Notes: generated by a model not told the origin, from the letters alone. 64,000 bases of DNA from Microcoleus sp. FACHB-61 (GCA_014695295.1 JACJNY010000013.1:62001-126000), one strand, 5' to 3'. Numbered from the stretch's first letter, positions 16,278 through 26,224 are shown. A program made the numbers and translations.

Positions 16278-19200
16278 ATGTTCACTCACGTCAAGCCCAC
16301 CATTCGCCACGTCGTGCCGGAAAACTTGCAGGGGCGATCGCTCATGAAGGTGGTCTATGTCGTACTGGAACCGCAGTATCAAAGCGCCCTGTCGGCAGCG
16401 GTTCGATCGATAAACAAGAAAAATCCGAATCTGGCAATAGAAATCAGTGGCTACCTGATCGAGGAACTCCGCAGCCCGGAAAATTACGAAGCCTTCAAGC
16501 GGGATGTGGCCGATGCCAATGTATTTATTGCTTCTCTAATTTTCATCGAAGATTTGGCAGAAAAAGTGGTAGCGGCGGTGGAACCGCTGCGCGACAGCTT
16601 GGATGTCGCCGTCGTCTTCCCGTCGATGCCAGGTGTGATGCGACTCAATAAAATGGGCAGTTTCTCGATGGCACAGTTGGGACAAAGCAAAAGTGCGATC
16701 GGCGAATTCATGAAAAAACGGAAGGAAAAATCCGGGAGTTCCTTCCAAGACGGAATGCTGAAACTGCTGCAAACTTTGCCGAAAGTGCTGAAATATTTGC
16801 CCATCGACAAAGCCCAAGATGCCCGCAACTTCATGCTGAGTTTCCAGTATTGGCTGGGAGGTTCCCAAGAAAACTTGGAAAACTTCTTGCTGATGCTGTC
16901 ACATAAATATGTATTCAAAGGCCAGGAACAGCTAACTTTCCAAGATCCGGTGGTTTACCCGGATATGGGAATTTGGCATCCTTTGGCACCGTCGATGTTT
17001 GAGGATGTAAAAGGATATCTCACCTGGTACAACGCCCGCAAAGATATTTCGGCAGACCTCAAAGACCCCCTCGCACCTTGCATCGGCTTGGTATTGCAGC
17101 GGACTCACTTAGTCACGGGAGATGACGCGCACTACGTAGCAATGGTGCAGGAATTGGAGGCAATGGGGGCGCGGGTGGTGCCGATTTTTGCCGGCGGTTT
17201 GGACTTCTCGAAACCAGTCGAAACTTTTTTCTTGGAAGTTGGAACCAAAGGTGTTGCGCCGCTGCCGATCGTTGATGCGGTCGTTTCTCTGACTGGTTTT
17301 GCGCTGGTGGGCGGCCCGGCGAAACAAGATCACCCGAAGGCGATCGAGACTTTGAAAAAGCTAAACTGCCCTTACATGGTGGCTTTGCCGCTGGTTTTCC
17401 AAACGACGGAAGAGTGGGAAAATAGCGATTTAGGCTTGCACCCGATTCAAGTTGCTTTGCAAATTGCCATTCCCGAGTTGGATGGCGCGATCGAACCGAT
17501 TATTTTGTCGGGACGTGATGGCGCAACTGGCAAGGCGATCGCCCTACAAGACCGGATCGAAGCAATTTCCCAGCGCGCCATGAAATGGGCAATGCTGCGC
17601 CGCAAACCAAAATTAGATAAAAAAGTTGCGATCACAGTTTTCAGTTTCCCGCCCGACAAAGGCAACGTCGGAACTGCCGCTTATTTGGACGTTTTCGGCT
17701 CGATTTACCAAGTATTGAAAGCCTTAAAAGGCAACGGTTACGACTTGCCAGAATTGCCGGAGTCCGCCGAAAAACTGATGCAAGAAGTCATCCACGACGC
17801 AACAGCCCAATACCAAAGTCCGGAATTAAATGTTGCTTACCGGATGTCCGTAGCTGAATACGAAGAATTCACTCCTTACTCGGAACGCTTGCAAGAAAAT
17901 TGGGGCCCGCCTCCGGGACATTTGAACAGCGACGGACAAAATTTGCTGATTTTCGGCAAACATTTCGGCAATGTGTTTATCGGAGTGCAACCTACTTTTG
18001 GATACGAAGGCGATCCGATGCGGTTGTTATTCTCTCGTTCTGCCAGCCCGCACCACGGTTTTGCTGCTTACTATACATATTTGGAGCGCATTTGGGGTGC
18101 GGATGCGGTGCTGCACTTTGGCACTCACGGTTCGCTAGAATTCATGCCCGGTAAGCAGATGGGAATGTCTGGAGATTGTTATCCCGACAGTTTGATCGGC
18201 AAAATTCCTAACCTCTATTATTACGCCGCCAACAATCCCAGCGAGGCAACAATTGCCAAGCGCCGCAGTTATGCTGAAACAATCAGCTATCTGACTCCTC
18301 CGGCTGAAAATGCTGGTTTGTACAAAGGTTTGCAGGAACTCAGCGAGTTAATTGCTTCTTATCAAACTTTGAAAGAGACTGGGCGCGGTGTGCCGATTGT
18401 TGATGCGATCGTCGAAAAATGCCGTTTGGTGAATTTGGACAAGGATATCGCCCTACCTCCCGAACAAGAAAGAGGGGTTGCTGCGGGAATGACGGCGGAG
18501 GAACGCGACAATTTAGTTGGCTTGGTTTACCGCAAGTTGATGGAGATTGAGTCGCGGTTGTTACCTTGCGGTTTGCACGTTATCGGTAAGCCGCCGACTG
18601 CGGAAGAGGCGATCGCAACTTTGGTGAATATCGCCAATTTAGACCGCGAAGAAGACGGGCTGATCAGCTTGCCGCGGATTATCGCTAACAGTCTGGGACG
18701 CGATATCGGCGAAATTTACACTAACAGCGACAAAGGCATTTTAAGTGATGTCGAATTGCTGCAAAACATCACCTTGGCCTGTCGGGATGCCGTTGGCGCT
18801 TTGGTGAAGGAACAAACCGATGCTGAGGGCCGAGTTTCCCTTGTTTCTAAGTTGAATTTCTTCAACATGGGCAAGAAAACACCTTGGATTGATGCGCTGC
18901 ACGCCGCTGGTTACAAAAAAATCGATCCAGAACCGATTAAACCGCTGTTTGAGTATCTGGAATTCTGCTTGCAGCAAGTTTGTGCCGACAACGAATTAGG
19001 CGCTTTGTTGCGCGCCTTAGAAGGCGAGTATGTTCTGCCTGGCCCCGGTGGCGATCCGATTCGCAACCCGGATGTTTTGCCGACGGGCAAGAATATGCAC
19101 GCTTTAGACCCGCAGTCAATCCCTACAACGGGGGCGGTTAAGTCTGCTAAGCTTGTAGTCGATCGGCTGTTAGAAAGACAGCGCGTTGATAACGGCGGAA

Positions 19201-20273
19201 ATTACCCAGAAACGATCGCCGTTGTGTTGTGGGGAACCGACAACATCAAGACTTACGGCGAATCCCTCGCCCAAGTAATGTGGATGGTGGGAGTGAAGCC
19301 AGTTCCCGACGCATTGGGCCGGGTAAACAAACTCGAATTGCTTTCTTTAGAAGAGTTGGGACGCCCTCGGATCGACGTAGTAATTAACTGTTCCGGCGTA
19401 TTCCGCGACTTGTTCATCAACCAAATGAATTTGTTAGATAAAGCCGTGAAAATGGCAGCGGAAGCCGACGAACCGTTAGAGATGAACTTCGTCCGCAAAC
19501 ACGCCCTGAAGCAAGCGGAAGAAATGGGAATCAACCTGCGACAAGCAGCAACCAGGGTATTTTCCAATGCCTCTGGTTCCTATTCATCTAACATCAACTT
19601 GGCGGTGGAAAACAGCACTTGGGAAAGCGAAGCCGAGTTGCAGGAAATGTACTTAACTCGCAAATCCTTCGCCTTTTCTTCCGACAATCCCGGAACAATG
19701 GAACAAGATCGGCAGATTTTTGAATCATCTTTGAAAACTGCGGAAGTCACCTTCCAAAACTTGGATTCTGCCGAAATTTCCCTAACCGACGTGTCGCACT
19801 ATTTCGACTCCGACCCGACTAAATTGATCGGCAGTTTGCGCGCAGATGGGAAGAAACCGACATCCTTTGTTGCTGATACAACCACAGCCAACGCCCAGGT
19901 GCGGACGCTATCAGAAACCGTGCGTTTAGATTCGCGGACTAAGCTGCTGAATCCGAAGTGGTACGAGGGGATGTTGTCGCACGGTTATGAAGGCGTGCGG
20001 GAGATTTCTAAGCGTTTGGTGAATACGACTGGATGGAGTGCTACGGCGGGCGCTGTGGATAATTGGGTGTATGAGGATGTCAACACTACGTTTATCCAAG
20101 ATGAGGAAATGCAGAAGCGTTTGCTTAACTTAAATCCTCATTCGTTCCGCAAGATTGTCAGCACTTTGCTTGAGGTGAATGGCCGGGGTTATTGGGAGAC
20201 ATCGGAGAACAATTTGGATCGTCTGCGTGAACTTTATCAGGAGGTGGAAGACCGAATTGAGGGGGTAGAATAG
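16278..20273 (+). CDS. chlH: magnesium chelatase subunit H
   Basis: ChlH is the large porphyrin-binding subunit of Mg-chelatase. With the ChlI/ChlD AAA+ motor it inserts Mg2+ into protoporphyrin IX, the first committed step to chlorophyll. The 1331-residue length is right for cyanobacterial ChlH. The CobN/ChlH core is plain around residue 613 ([20 protein letters not shown], then [20 protein letters not shown]). Other typical blocks are [20 protein letters not shown]-like [11 protein letters not shown], and the C-terminal [20 protein letters not shown]. The start [20 protein letters not shown] has a good ribosome site. It stands alone, with no chlI/chlD neighbour. A weak hairpin (20301-20307 with 20313-20319) follows. 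It is one of the best-conserved genes in the window and confirms an oxygenic or at least chlorophyll-making host. Confidence 0.97.
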   Translation: MFTHVKPTIRHVVPENLQGRSLMKVVYVVLEPQYQSALSAAVRSINKKNPNLAIEISGYLIEELRSPENYEAFKRDVADANVFIASLIFIEDLAEKVVAAVEPLRDSLDVAVVFPSMPGVMRLNKMGSFSMAQLGQSKSAIGEFMKKRKEKSGSSFQDGMLKLLQTLPKVLKYLPIDKAQDARNFMLSFQYWLGGSQENLENFLLMLSHKYVFKGQEQLTFQDPVVYPDMGIWHPLAPSMFEDVKGYLTWYNARKDISADLKDPLAPCIGLVLQRTHLVTGDDAHYVAMVQELEAMGARVVPIFAGGLDFSKPVETFFLEVGTKGVAPLPIVDAVVSLTGFALVGGPAKQDHPKAIETLKKLNCPYMVALPLVFQTTEEWENSDLGLHPIQVALQIAIPELDGAIEPIILSGRDGATGKAIALQDRIEAISQRAMKWAMLRRKPKLDKKVAITVFSFPPDKGNVGTAAYLDVFGSIYQVLKALKGNGYDLPELPESAEKLMQEVIHDATAQYQSPELNVAYRMSVAEYEEFTPYSERLQENWGPPPGHLNSDGQNLLIFGKHFGNVFIGVQPTFGYEGDPMRLLFSRSASPHHGFAAYYTYLERIWGADAVLHFGTHGSLEFMPGKQMGMSGDCYPDSLIGKIPNLYYYAANNPSEATIAKRRSYAETISYLTPPAENAGLYKGLQELSELIASYQTLKETGRGVPIVDAIVEKCRLVNLDKDIALPPEQERGVAAGMTAEERDNLVGLVYRKLMEIESRLLPCGLHVIGKPPTAEEAIATLVNIANLDREEDGLISLPRIIANSLGRDIGEIYTNSDKGILSDVELLQNITLACRDAVGALVKEQTDAEGRVSLVSKLNFFNMGKKTPWIDALHAAGYKKIDPEPIKPLFEYLEFCLQQVCADNELGALLRALEGEYVLPGPGGDPIRNPDVLPTGKNMHALDPQSIPTTGAVKSAKLVVDRLLERQRVDNGGNYPETIAVVLWGTDNIKTYGESLAQVMWMVGVKPVPDALGRVNKLELLSLEELGRPRIDVVINCSGVFRDLFINQMNLLDKAVKMAAEADEPLEMNFVRKHALKQAEEMGINLRQAATRVFSNASGSYSSNINLAVENSTWESEAELQEMYLTRKSFAFSSDNPGTMEQDRQIFESSLKTAEVTFQNLDSAEISLTDVSHYFDSDPTKLIGSLRADGKKPTSFVADTTTANAQVRTLSETVRLDSRTKLLNPKWYEGMLSHGYEGVREISKRLVNTTGWSATAGAVDNWVYEDVNTTFIQDEEMQKRLLNLNPHSFRKIVSTLLEVNGRGYWETSENNLDRLRELYQEVEDRIEGVE

Positions 20274-20535
20274 GATTCCCGAATTAGTGTAGAAGGGTGT
20301 AGGGGTAGCTGATACCCCTGCACTGTTTTGAGAACATCAAGTTGAGGTAGATACATTTAAGAGCATTGATATAGTTTAAGGGTAGAGATTACCGTACTCA
20401 TACCCCCTTCAGCAGTAGGGAAAATTCTACACAAACTATGTGCAAATCTCTAGTTAGTATGTTATACTGTATTTATAAAAAATTAATAATATACAAAACA
20501 TTAAGTTAATATACTAAGCATTAAAAAAAAATATT

Positions 20536-20811
20536 ATGGCTAAAATAGATAAACTAATTACTAAGCTGATGCTCGGTGCATCTGATGCTAACTTTTCCTT
20601 TAGCGATTTATGTCAAATTGTCCAGATTTTAGGGTTTGATGTAAGGATGAAGGGAAGTCACCATATTTTTAGTAAGGAAGGTGTCGAAGAAATTCTAAAT
20701 CTCCAACCACAAAAAGGAGATAGCTCAAAAGCTAAGCCTTTTCAAGTTAAGCAAGTTCGTGCAGTAGTTTTGAAGTATAAACTGGTCAATCAAGATGATA
20801 ATGAAGTATGA
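20536..20811 (+). CDS. hicA: HicA-family mRNA interferase toxin
   Basis: A 91-residue protein with the HicA double-stranded-RNA-binding-like fold signature: LCQIVQILGFDVRMKGSHHIF, with the catalytic histidine in GSHH (residues 42-43), then NLQPQKG and KPFQVKQVRAVVLKYKL. HicA toxins cleave mRNA and stop translation when not bound by HicB. The length is slightly above the usual 60-85 aa because of an N-terminal extension. A possible -10 box TATACT lies at 20463-20468, and the leader is very AT-rich. The gene overlaps hicB, so the two are translationally coupled with the toxin first, the usual hicAB order. Confidence 0.92.
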   Translation: MAKIDKLITKLMLGASDANFSFSDLCQIVQILGFDVRMKGSHHIFSKEGVEEILNLQPQKGDSSKAKPFQVKQVRAVVLKYKLVNQDDNEV

Positions 20812-21007
20812 AGTAATTATTTACTGGAGTCAGGAAGACCAAGCTTTTATTGCCGAAGTGCCTGAATTAGCTGGCTGCGCCGCCGATGGTGAAACTTATC
20901 AAGAAGCTCTGCAAAATGTAGAAATGATTATGCAGGAGTGGATTGAGACTGCTCAGGAATTAGGGCGCTCTATCCCTCAACCTAAAGGTAGATTGATGTT
21001 TGTGTAG
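20801..21007 (+). CDS. hicB: HicB-family antitoxin
   Basis: This 68-residue protein starts MKYEVIIYWSQEDQAFIAEV and continues PELAGCAADGETYQEALQNV, the partial RNase H-like HicB fold. It ends EWIETAQELGRSIPQPKGRL. It neutralises HicA by direct binding. It lacks the C-terminal helix-turn-helix or ribbon-helix-helix of longer HicB forms, so autoregulation may need another DNA-binding element. An alternative ATG at 20795 adds two residues. The gene overlaps the end of hicA by 11 bp from the chosen start, which supports coupling. It is convergent with the MazF-type module 96 bp downstream. Confidence 0.92.
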   Translation: MKYEVIIYWSQEDQAFIAEVPELAGCAADGETYQEALQNVEMIMQEWIETAQELGRSIPQPKGRLMFV

Positions 21008-21023
21008 TTGAAATAGAATCACA

Positions 21024-21083
21024 GGCGATCGCCCTTTTCTTCCTAAAGTGCGATCGCCCTTATTTTTCCAAAGTACGATCGCC
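21024..21083. repeat. short HIP1-containing tandem repeats
   Basis: Three imperfect units of roughly 28 bp, each with GCGATCGCCCT or ACGATCGCCCT followed by a T-rich stretch and AAAG, occupy the gap between two convergent toxin-antitoxin operons. A fourth related copy is at 21763-21776, upstream of the second module. Confidence 0.65.
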
Positions 21084-21103
21084 CTGATAGTCCTCAAGTG
21101 CAA

Positions 21104-21454
21104 TTAAACTTGACCAGGCAAATCCAAGGCAATTAATAAAGCTTGATTCAGCAGAAGTATTGCTTCATCACTAAGCATTCCTCGTAAACTCAATAAACGA
21201 GATTTAGATAATACCCGTACTTGATCTGCCATAGCGATAGAATCGTTGGTTAATCCACCGTCGGGGGCTTTAATTAATACCTGAGTGGGATAAACTCGTT
21301 TACCAGTTTGATAAGTTGTGCAGGGAATAGCCAAAACTACAGGGCTATATGTATTGATTGTAGCTCGACTAACGATGATAACAGGACGGGTTCCTCCTTG
21401 TTCAGAACCCTCAACAGGCTCAAGTCGAGCATCATAGACTTCTCCCCGGTTCAT
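21104..21454 (-). CDS. MazF/PemK-family endoribonuclease toxin
   Basis: The 116-residue protein begins MNRGEVYDARLEPVEGSEQG and continues GTRPVIIVSRATINTYSPVV. This is the MazF/PemK beta-barrel with the conserved GxxRPVxI(V)S segment, followed by AIPCTTYQTGKRVYPTQVLI and ADQVRVLSKSRLLSLRGMLS. These toxins cut single-stranded mRNA at short motifs. The ATG at 21454 overlaps the antitoxin stop as ATGA, which fixes the start against the longer frame beginning at 21487. It is convergent with hicAB. The exact cleavage motif cannot be predicted. Confidence 0.93.
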   Translation of the reverse strand: MNRGEVYDARLEPVEGSEQGGTRPVIIVSRATINTYSPVVLAIPCTTYQTGKRVYPTQVLIKAPDGGLTNDSIAMADQVRVLSKSRLLSLRGMLSDEAILLLNQALLIALDLPGQV

Positions 21455-21705
21455 ACAGGAGATTCTCCCAATTGCAGCGCTTCCCAACTTGCTACCGCAA
21501 ACTCAGCCTCCATCTGTAGCACTTGAGCTTGATACTCTGGATCTTGTACCATTTCAATCAGTGCTGCATCAATTTCCGATCGTTGATCCTGAGTTTGGGT
21601 TGTTACCCGATCGCGAACCAATGCTGACAATACTTCTAACAGTTGCTGTTGCTCTTCAAGAGTGAGATTTTGAGCCTGACTCAGTACCTCGCTATAAGTA
21701 GACAT
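21451..21705 (-). CDS. antitoxin partner of the MazF-type toxin
   Basis: The 84-residue acidic, glutamine-rich protein reads MSTYSEVLSQAQNLTLEEQQ, QLLEVLSALVRDRVT and later EIDAALIEMVQDPEYQAQVL. The LTLEEQQQLLEVL start resembles small cyanobacterial antitoxins placed before MazF or RelE toxins. It does not match the AbrB-type MazE fold clearly, so the family is uncertain. Its stop codon overlaps the toxin start by four bases (ATGA), arguing strongly for a functional pair. An AT-rich leader lies upstream at 21706-21780. Confidence 0.8.
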   Translation of the reverse strand: MSTYSEVLSQAQNLTLEEQQQLLEVLSALVRDRVTTQTQDQRSEIDAALIEMVQDPEYQAQVLQMEAEFAVASWEALQLGESPV

Positions 21706-21834
21706 AGATTTTTCATTAAGATTTTTTGCTGATTGTCATTATAGCAATTTAGGATCGAAGGAAGTGCGATCGCCCTGAGCTTCCCTTGCATTGCGATTTA
21801 GTTTTGAGGAATGTTGCCAGTAACTTTAATGTTA

Positions 21835-23013
21835 TCACCTACGCTTCAAGCTCAGCACGCTGAGAAAAAAGCTCGACAAAACCATCTGCAAACCAACAGT
21901 CAGGCAAGTGAGCGAGGGAATAACCAAACGCAGAGTTTTAGAAGGATCGAGAGAACCGAAAGCCGTTTCGCTCCAGATAGTTAATGACAAGAACGAGCCA
22001 ACTATTCCGATTAAAATCAGCGTGACTCCGACAATCAATCCTGTCTCTAGGGTGACATAGCGAAATATTTTGTTGAGTTTGGGGTCTTCGGGCAGGAATT
22101 TCTCGCTGATGGCAAAAATCTTGGTGAAAAAAGCGAAAGTTACTGCTTGAAAACCGATGAGAATTGCGATCGCACCATAAAGCAGCGTGTGTACATCAAA
22201 GCTGATACTCCCAATCTTTTGAGTACCGGGTAACAGCCAAACCACAATAATTAGACCCCAAATCATCAGCGCAGTACCCGGATACAAAAACAGCCACCGA
22301 GGACTGTAAAGCAGCAAAAATCGGAGGTGCCGCCAGCCATCTCGCCAAGTTCGCAAGTGCGGCGGGCGCGATCGGCCGTCGGGAGAAAGTACGGTTGGGA
22401 TTTCAGTTATCCGCAGCTTGTACACAGAAGCCTTGACCACCATTTCGCTAGCAAATTCCATCCCCGTTGTTTGCAAGTCGAGTTTCAAAATTGAGTCTCT
22501 CCTAAAACCCCTGAGTCCGCAGTGAAAATCGCCGACGGGACTTGCAAAGAATAGCCGCCCAACCCATGTCAGCACCGGATTTCCTAAATATTTGTGCAGC
22601 GGCGGCATTGCACCCGGTTTGATGCCCCCTTGAAAGCGGTTTCCCATTACTAAGTCGAAACCTTCTCGCAATTTGTTGACAAAAAAGCCGAGGTTGGAAA
22701 AATTGTAGCTGTCGTCAGCGTCGCCCATGATAATATAAACTCCGCGCGCTGCGATGATGCCTCCCATCAGGGCGCTGCCGTAGCCTTTGGCTGCTACGGG
22801 CACAACTCTCGCTCCCATTCTGGTAGCGATATCTTGAGAACCGTCAGTGCTGCCGTTGTCTGCTATGATGACCTCGCCGGCAATATCAAGTTCGCGCAGC
22901 GACTTCTGCGCCTTCTCGATGCAGATTTCTAAAGTTTCTGCTTCGTTCAGGCAAGGCATGAGTATCGATAGTTCTAGAGTGTATTCTCCGCTTGGGTTAG
23001 TCTGCTCTGCCAT
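21835..23013 (-). CDS. membrane-anchored family 2 glycosyltransferase (polyprenyl-phosphate sugar type)
   Basis: The N-terminal GT-A domain shows LSILMPCLNEAETLEICIEK, IIADNGSTDGSQDIA, GYGSALMGGI and the metal-binding IIMGDADDSYNFSNL. The acceptor region VMGNRFQGGIKPGAMP and the GLRGFRRDS loop are typical of dolichol/undecaprenyl-phosphate mannose- or glucose-synthase relatives. The C-terminal third has about four transmembrane segments (YPGTALMIWGLIIVVWLLPG and three more). It should load a sugar from a nucleotide donor onto a lipid carrier at the inner membrane. A longer frame runs to ATG 23091; ATG 23013 (MAEQTNPSGEY) is close to the conserved domain, and neither is decided by a ribosome site. 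It is divergent from an EamA/SMR-like protein, an arrangement that recalls arnC with arnE/F. Confidence 0.88.
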   Translation of the reverse strand: MAEQTNPSGEYTLELSILMPCLNEAETLEICIEKAQKSLRELDIAGEVIIADNGSTDGSQDIATRMGARVVPVAAKGYGSALMGGIIAARGVYIIMGDADDSYNFSNLGFFVNKLREGFDLVMGNRFQGGIKPGAMPPLHKYLGNPVLTWVGRLFFASPVGDFHCGLRGFRRDSILKLDLQTTGMEFASEMVVKASVYKLRITEIPTVLSPDGRSRPPHLRTWRDGWRHLRFLLLYSPRWLFLYPGTALMIWGLIIVVWLLPGTQKIGSISFDVHTLLYGAIAILIGFQAVTFAFFTKIFAISEKFLPEDPKLNKIFRYVTLETGLIVGVTLILIGIVGSFLSLTIWSETAFGSLDPSKTLRLVIPSLTCLTVGLQMVLSSFFLSVLSLKRR

Positions 23014-23173
23014 ATATTTGTTCCACTCTCGATCGCGATCGACAATACTTGATTTTCCAGTATCTTTGCTTAAAATATTGATCTCGAACAAAACTCAATA
23101 AAACTTAATTAAAGTTGTTAATGGTAGTTTTTGTATCGGCAATTCTCGCCCTGTAGTATAAATTGGTGAACTA

Positions 23174-23566
23174 ATGAATAGAAGCGTTTTTATGTTATTG
23201 CTTGCTGCAATATTGTGCGGCGTCGCAGGTCAATTCAGCCTGAAGGCAGGAGCTAAAATATTAGGGCCCATTGGCGCTGCTAATTTAATAGAAAAAATTA
23301 TAGCAATGGCTACTCAGCCGTTGATAGTAGGCGGTCTTTCTTTGTATGCAATTTCTTCGATCGGCTTTATAGTAGTTCTGTCGCGGGCAAACCTTAGCAT
23401 AGTCTCGCCCTTACTGTCAATTAGTTACCTGTTTACTGTTTTAGGCGGCAAACTTATATTTCACGAGCCTTTGCCGCCGCTGCGGTTGGTAGGCGTGGCG
23501 CTAATTATGACAGGAGTAATTTTTGTACTCAGAGGTCAAGTTGGGGGAGCGCCTGGAGGCAACTAG
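23174..23566 (+). CDS. EamA/SMR-like four-helix membrane protein (ArnE/F-like)
   Basis: This 130-residue protein is four hydrophobic helices with short loops: MLLLAAILCGVAGQFSLKAG, PLIVGGLSLYAISSIGFIVV, IVSPLLSISYLFTVLGGKLI and RLVGVALIMTGVIFVLRGQV. The SLKAGAK and the LGGKLIFHEPL pattern fit the small multidrug resistance/EamA superfamily half-size members, including ArnE/ArnF flippase subunits. The nearby divergent glycosyltransferase makes a lipid-linked sugar flippase role attractive, but this is inference. It is followed 92 bp later by the DUF6671 gene on the same strand. Confidence 0.82.
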   Translation: MNRSVFMLLLAAILCGVAGQFSLKAGAKILGPIGAANLIEKIIAMATQPLIVGGLSLYAISSIGFIVVLSRANLSIVSPLLSISYLFTVLGGKLIFHEPLPPLRLVGVALIMTGVIFVLRGQVGGAPGGN

Positions 23567-23658
23567 CGCTCGCTTTTAAGATTGACGCTTGAGTGCTGAA
23601 TTGATAAGTTACGTCAAAGGGTGTATTTGAGCCTTCTGTTATGAAATGAGACTGCTGT

Positions 23659-24543
23659 ATGTCTAATATTTCTGAGCCTGTGAATCCCAATCAATTATTG
23701 AGCGATCGCACCGCTGTTCTTGCTACCATGCACCAAAAAGAACGGGTAATGGCTCCCGTTTTGGAACGAGAATTGGGTGTAAATATCCTAGTACCTGCGG
23801 AGCTTGACACTGACACTTTCGGCACCTTCACCCGAGAAGTTAAACGCTTAGGAACGCAAATAGAAGCGGCTCGCCATAAAGCACATAAAGCCCTAGAAAT
23901 TGCGGGCGAAACTCTTGCCTTTGCTAGCGAAGGTACTTTCGGCCCTCACCCAATGATGCCGTATCTGCCAGCTAACAGAGAAATAGTAATTTTATTAGAT
24001 CGAGCCAACAATCTAGAACTAATCGGCGACTCTTTCTCCGTTGAAACTAACTACAGTCACCAGTTAGTTTCCAGTATAGAAGAAGCGGATGATTTTGCGA
24101 AAAAAGCTGGATTTCCCGAACACGCACTGGTGGTTATAGTTGGCGATGCTGCGCTCGGTAACGGCGAAATTGTCAAGGGCATTAGGACAGAAAAACAACT
24201 TTTTGACGCTGTGACAGCAGGCTTAAAAAAATCGTCAACCGGCCTAGTTCACATCGAAACAGATATGCGGGCGATGTACAATCCAACTCGGATGAAAAAC
24301 ATCGAAAATGCAACTCTGGATTTAGTTAAAAAATTTAAGCAATTCTGCCCGGAGTGCGCTTGGCCGGGATTCGATATTGCTGAGAAGAAAATCGGATTGC
24401 CCTGCGGACTTTGCTATTTTCCGACTCAGCTAGTGCGATCGGCAATCTCTAAATGCAAAAACTGCGGTTATACTAAAGAAAAACTATTTCCCGACGGTCG
24501 AGAGACTGCCGATCCTTCCCTGTGTCAATATTGCAACCCTTAG
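23659..24543 (+). CDS. DUF6671 family protein with C-terminal zinc-ribbon-like cysteines
   Basis: A 294-residue soluble protein beginning MSNISEPVNPNQLLSDRTAV. I recognise the DUF6671 pattern: HQKERVMAPVLERELGVNIL, FTREVKRLGTQIEAARHKAH, and ASEGTFGPHPMMPYLPANRE. The C-terminus holds eight cysteines in four CxxC pairs (CPEC, CGLC, CKNC, CQYC), consistent with two zinc sites. HIETDMRAMYNPTRM in the middle is strongly conserved-looking and could be catalytic. The family has no experimentally defined function that I know of. Neighbours are a small membrane protein upstream and glcD 73 bp downstream on the same strand, but no pathway link is obvious. Confidence 0.8.
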   Translation: MSNISEPVNPNQLLSDRTAVLATMHQKERVMAPVLERELGVNILVPAELDTDTFGTFTREVKRLGTQIEAARHKAHKALEIAGETLAFASEGTFGPHPMMPYLPANREIVILLDRANNLELIGDSFSVETNYSHQLVSSIEEADDFAKKAGFPEHALVVIVGDAALGNGEIVKGIRTEKQLFDAVTAGLKKSSTGLVHIETDMRAMYNPTRMKNIENATLDLVKKFKQFCPECAWPGFDIAEKKIGLPCGLCYFPTQLVRSAISKCKNCGYTKEKLFPDGRETADPSLCQYCNP

Positions 24544-24616
24544 AAAAATAATTAATTGCACAAAAATAGTAAAGTTTGTCACAATATTATTGATAGTTCC
24601 CTAATTAAATTCACTA

Positions 24617-26092
24617 ATGATAGCCATAGAAACAGAACGCAACTGGAAACCCGTTATTAAAGAATTCGAGGCTGTTGTCGGCAAAAATGGTGTCGTGCAG
24701 CGCCGCGAAGAATTGATTGTCTACGAGTGCGACGGACTCGCCAGCTACCGCCAGCGGCCCGCCCTGGTGGTATTGCCTCGAACTACGGAGGAAGTGGCGC
24801 AAGTGGTCAAAATATGCGATCGCAACTCAATTCCTTGGGTGGCTAGAGGCGCAGGCACCGGCCTTTCTGGCGGCGCTTTGCCTGTAGAAAACTGCGTGCT
24901 GATTGTCACTGCCCTGATGCGAAAAATCCTGAAAGTAGACTTAGAAAATCAGCAAGTAGTCGTGCAACCGGGAGTAATTAATAACTGGGTAACGCAAGCA
25001 GTTAGCGGCGCCGGTTTCTACTACGCGCCAGATCCTTCCAGTCAAATTGTTTGTTCGATTGGCGGCAACGTTGCCGAAAATTCTGGCGGCGTTCACTGCC
25101 TCAAATACGGAGTCACCACGAATCACGTTTTAGGATTAAAATTGGTACTTCCCGACGGTTCAATTGTCGATGTCGGTGGCGAAATTTCCGAAATGCCCGG
25201 TTACGATTTAAGTGGTGTATTTGTCGGTTCCGAAGGCACTTTAGGAATCGCTACAGAAGTTACTCTGCGAATTCTCAAAGCGCCGGAATCGATTTGCGTT
25301 CTCCTAGCGGATTTTGCCAGTATAGAAGCAGCGGGCGAATCGGTTTCCGATATTATCAGCGCTGGCATTATTCCCGGCGGCATGGAAATTATGGACAACA
25401 TCAGCATCAATGCTGTGGAAGATGTGGTGGCAACTGGATGTTATCCCCGCGATGCGGCGGCAATTCTCCTCATAGAAATCGACGGTTTAGAAGTGGAAGT
25501 TGCCACCAACAAACAGCGGATTGCCGATATTTGCAAGCATAACGGAGCGCGAAATATCACGACAGCAAGCGACCCGGAAACGCGCCTAAAAATTTGGAAA
25601 GGGCGGAAAGCTGCTTTTGCGGCTGCGGGTCATTTGAGCCCCGATTATTACGTGCAAGACGGGGTAATTCCGCGAACGCAAATGGCTTATGTTTTGAAAG
25701 AAATTGAGGGTTTGAGCGAGAAATACGGTTATCGGATTGCTAATGTATTCCACGCGGGAGACGGGAATTTGCACCCGCTGATTCTGTACGATAACTCGGT
25801 AAAAGGTGCGCTGGAAAAGGTGGAAGAATTGGGCGGGGAAATTCTCAGGCTTTGCGTTAAAGTTGGGGGAAGTCTTTCGGGGGAACACGGCATCGGTGCT
25901 GACAAGAAGTGTTTTATGCCGGATATGTTTTCGGAGGTAGATTTGGAGACGATGCAGTGGGTGCGTCAGGTGTTTAATCCGAAAGGTTTGGCGAATCCCG
26001 GGAAGATGTTTCCGACGCCGAAGACTTGCGGGGAAGCGGCGAGGGCTAAGGTTGAAACTTTTAAGAAGTTGGAAGGTGCGGAAGTTTTTTAA
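24617..26092 (+). CDS. glcD: glycolate oxidase/dehydrogenase subunit GlcD (FAD-linked oxidase)
   Basis: GlcD oxidises 2-hydroxyacids, chiefly glycolate to glyoxylate, in photorespiration. The 491-residue protein has the PCMH/VAO-type FAD domain: VVLPRTTEEVAQVVKICDRN, WVARGAGTGLSGGALPVENC, and DPSSQIVCSIGGNVAENSGG. The C-terminal cap follows with NVFHAGDGNLHPLILYD and GGSLSGEHGIGADKK. These motifs are the GlcD/D-lactate dehydrogenase signature. The FAD- and Fe-S-containing partners GlcE and GlcF are not adjacent, a common situation in cyanobacteria. The alternative D-lactate dehydrogenase activity cannot be ruled out. Start ATG 24617. It is convergent with the LOV kinase across a hairpin cluster. 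Confidence 0.92.
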   Translation: MIAIETERNWKPVIKEFEAVVGKNGVVQRREELIVYECDGLASYRQRPALVVLPRTTEEVAQVVKICDRNSIPWVARGAGTGLSGGALPVENCVLIVTALMRKILKVDLENQQVVVQPGVINNWVTQAVSGAGFYYAPDPSSQIVCSIGGNVAENSGGVHCLKYGVTTNHVLGLKLVLPDGSIVDVGGEISEMPGYDLSGVFVGSEGTLGIATEVTLRILKAPESICVLLADFASIEAAGESVSDIISAGIIPGGMEIMDNISINAVEDVVATGCYPRDAAAILLIEIDGLEVEVATNKQRIADICKHNGARNITTASDPETRLKIWKGRKAAFAAAGHLSPDYYVQDGVIPRTQMAYVLKEIEGLSEKYGYRIANVFHAGDGNLHPLILYDNSVKGALEKVEELGGEILRLCVKVGGSLSGEHGIGADKKCFMPDMFSEVDLETMQWVRQVFNPKGLANPGKMFPTPKTCGEAARAKVETFKKLEGAEVF

Positions 26093-26152
26093 TTCACTAT
26101 TTATGCGGGTAAGGTGAGCAGAAAAGCACCCTAGAATTGTCTCTAAAATGGG

Positions 26153-26224
26153 GAGGCAGAGCCTCTAAGTATGCGTTCCCAGCCACAGTCTGGGAACGAT
26201 AAAAAACGAGAAAAATCGTTTTTT
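26153..26224. terminator. hairpin cluster between convergent glcD and LOV kinase
   Basis: Three consecutive hairpins lie here: GAGGCAGAGCCTC at 26153-26165, CGTTCCCA/TGGGAACG at 26174-26181 with 26191-26198, and AAAAAACGA/TCGTTTTTT at 26201-26209 with 26216-26224. The last is flanked by A and T runs and would work as an intrinsic terminator on either strand. The first two resemble dispersed elements. Confidence 0.7.

Noticed and set aside
20301-20319. Terminator after chlH
   Set aside because: The AGGGGTA/TACCCCT stem is short and not followed by a T run, so it is mentioned with chlH but not called.
25051-25542. 163-codon Arg/Cys/Ser-rich frame inside glcD
   Set aside because: It is an out-of-frame reading of glcD with implausible composition.
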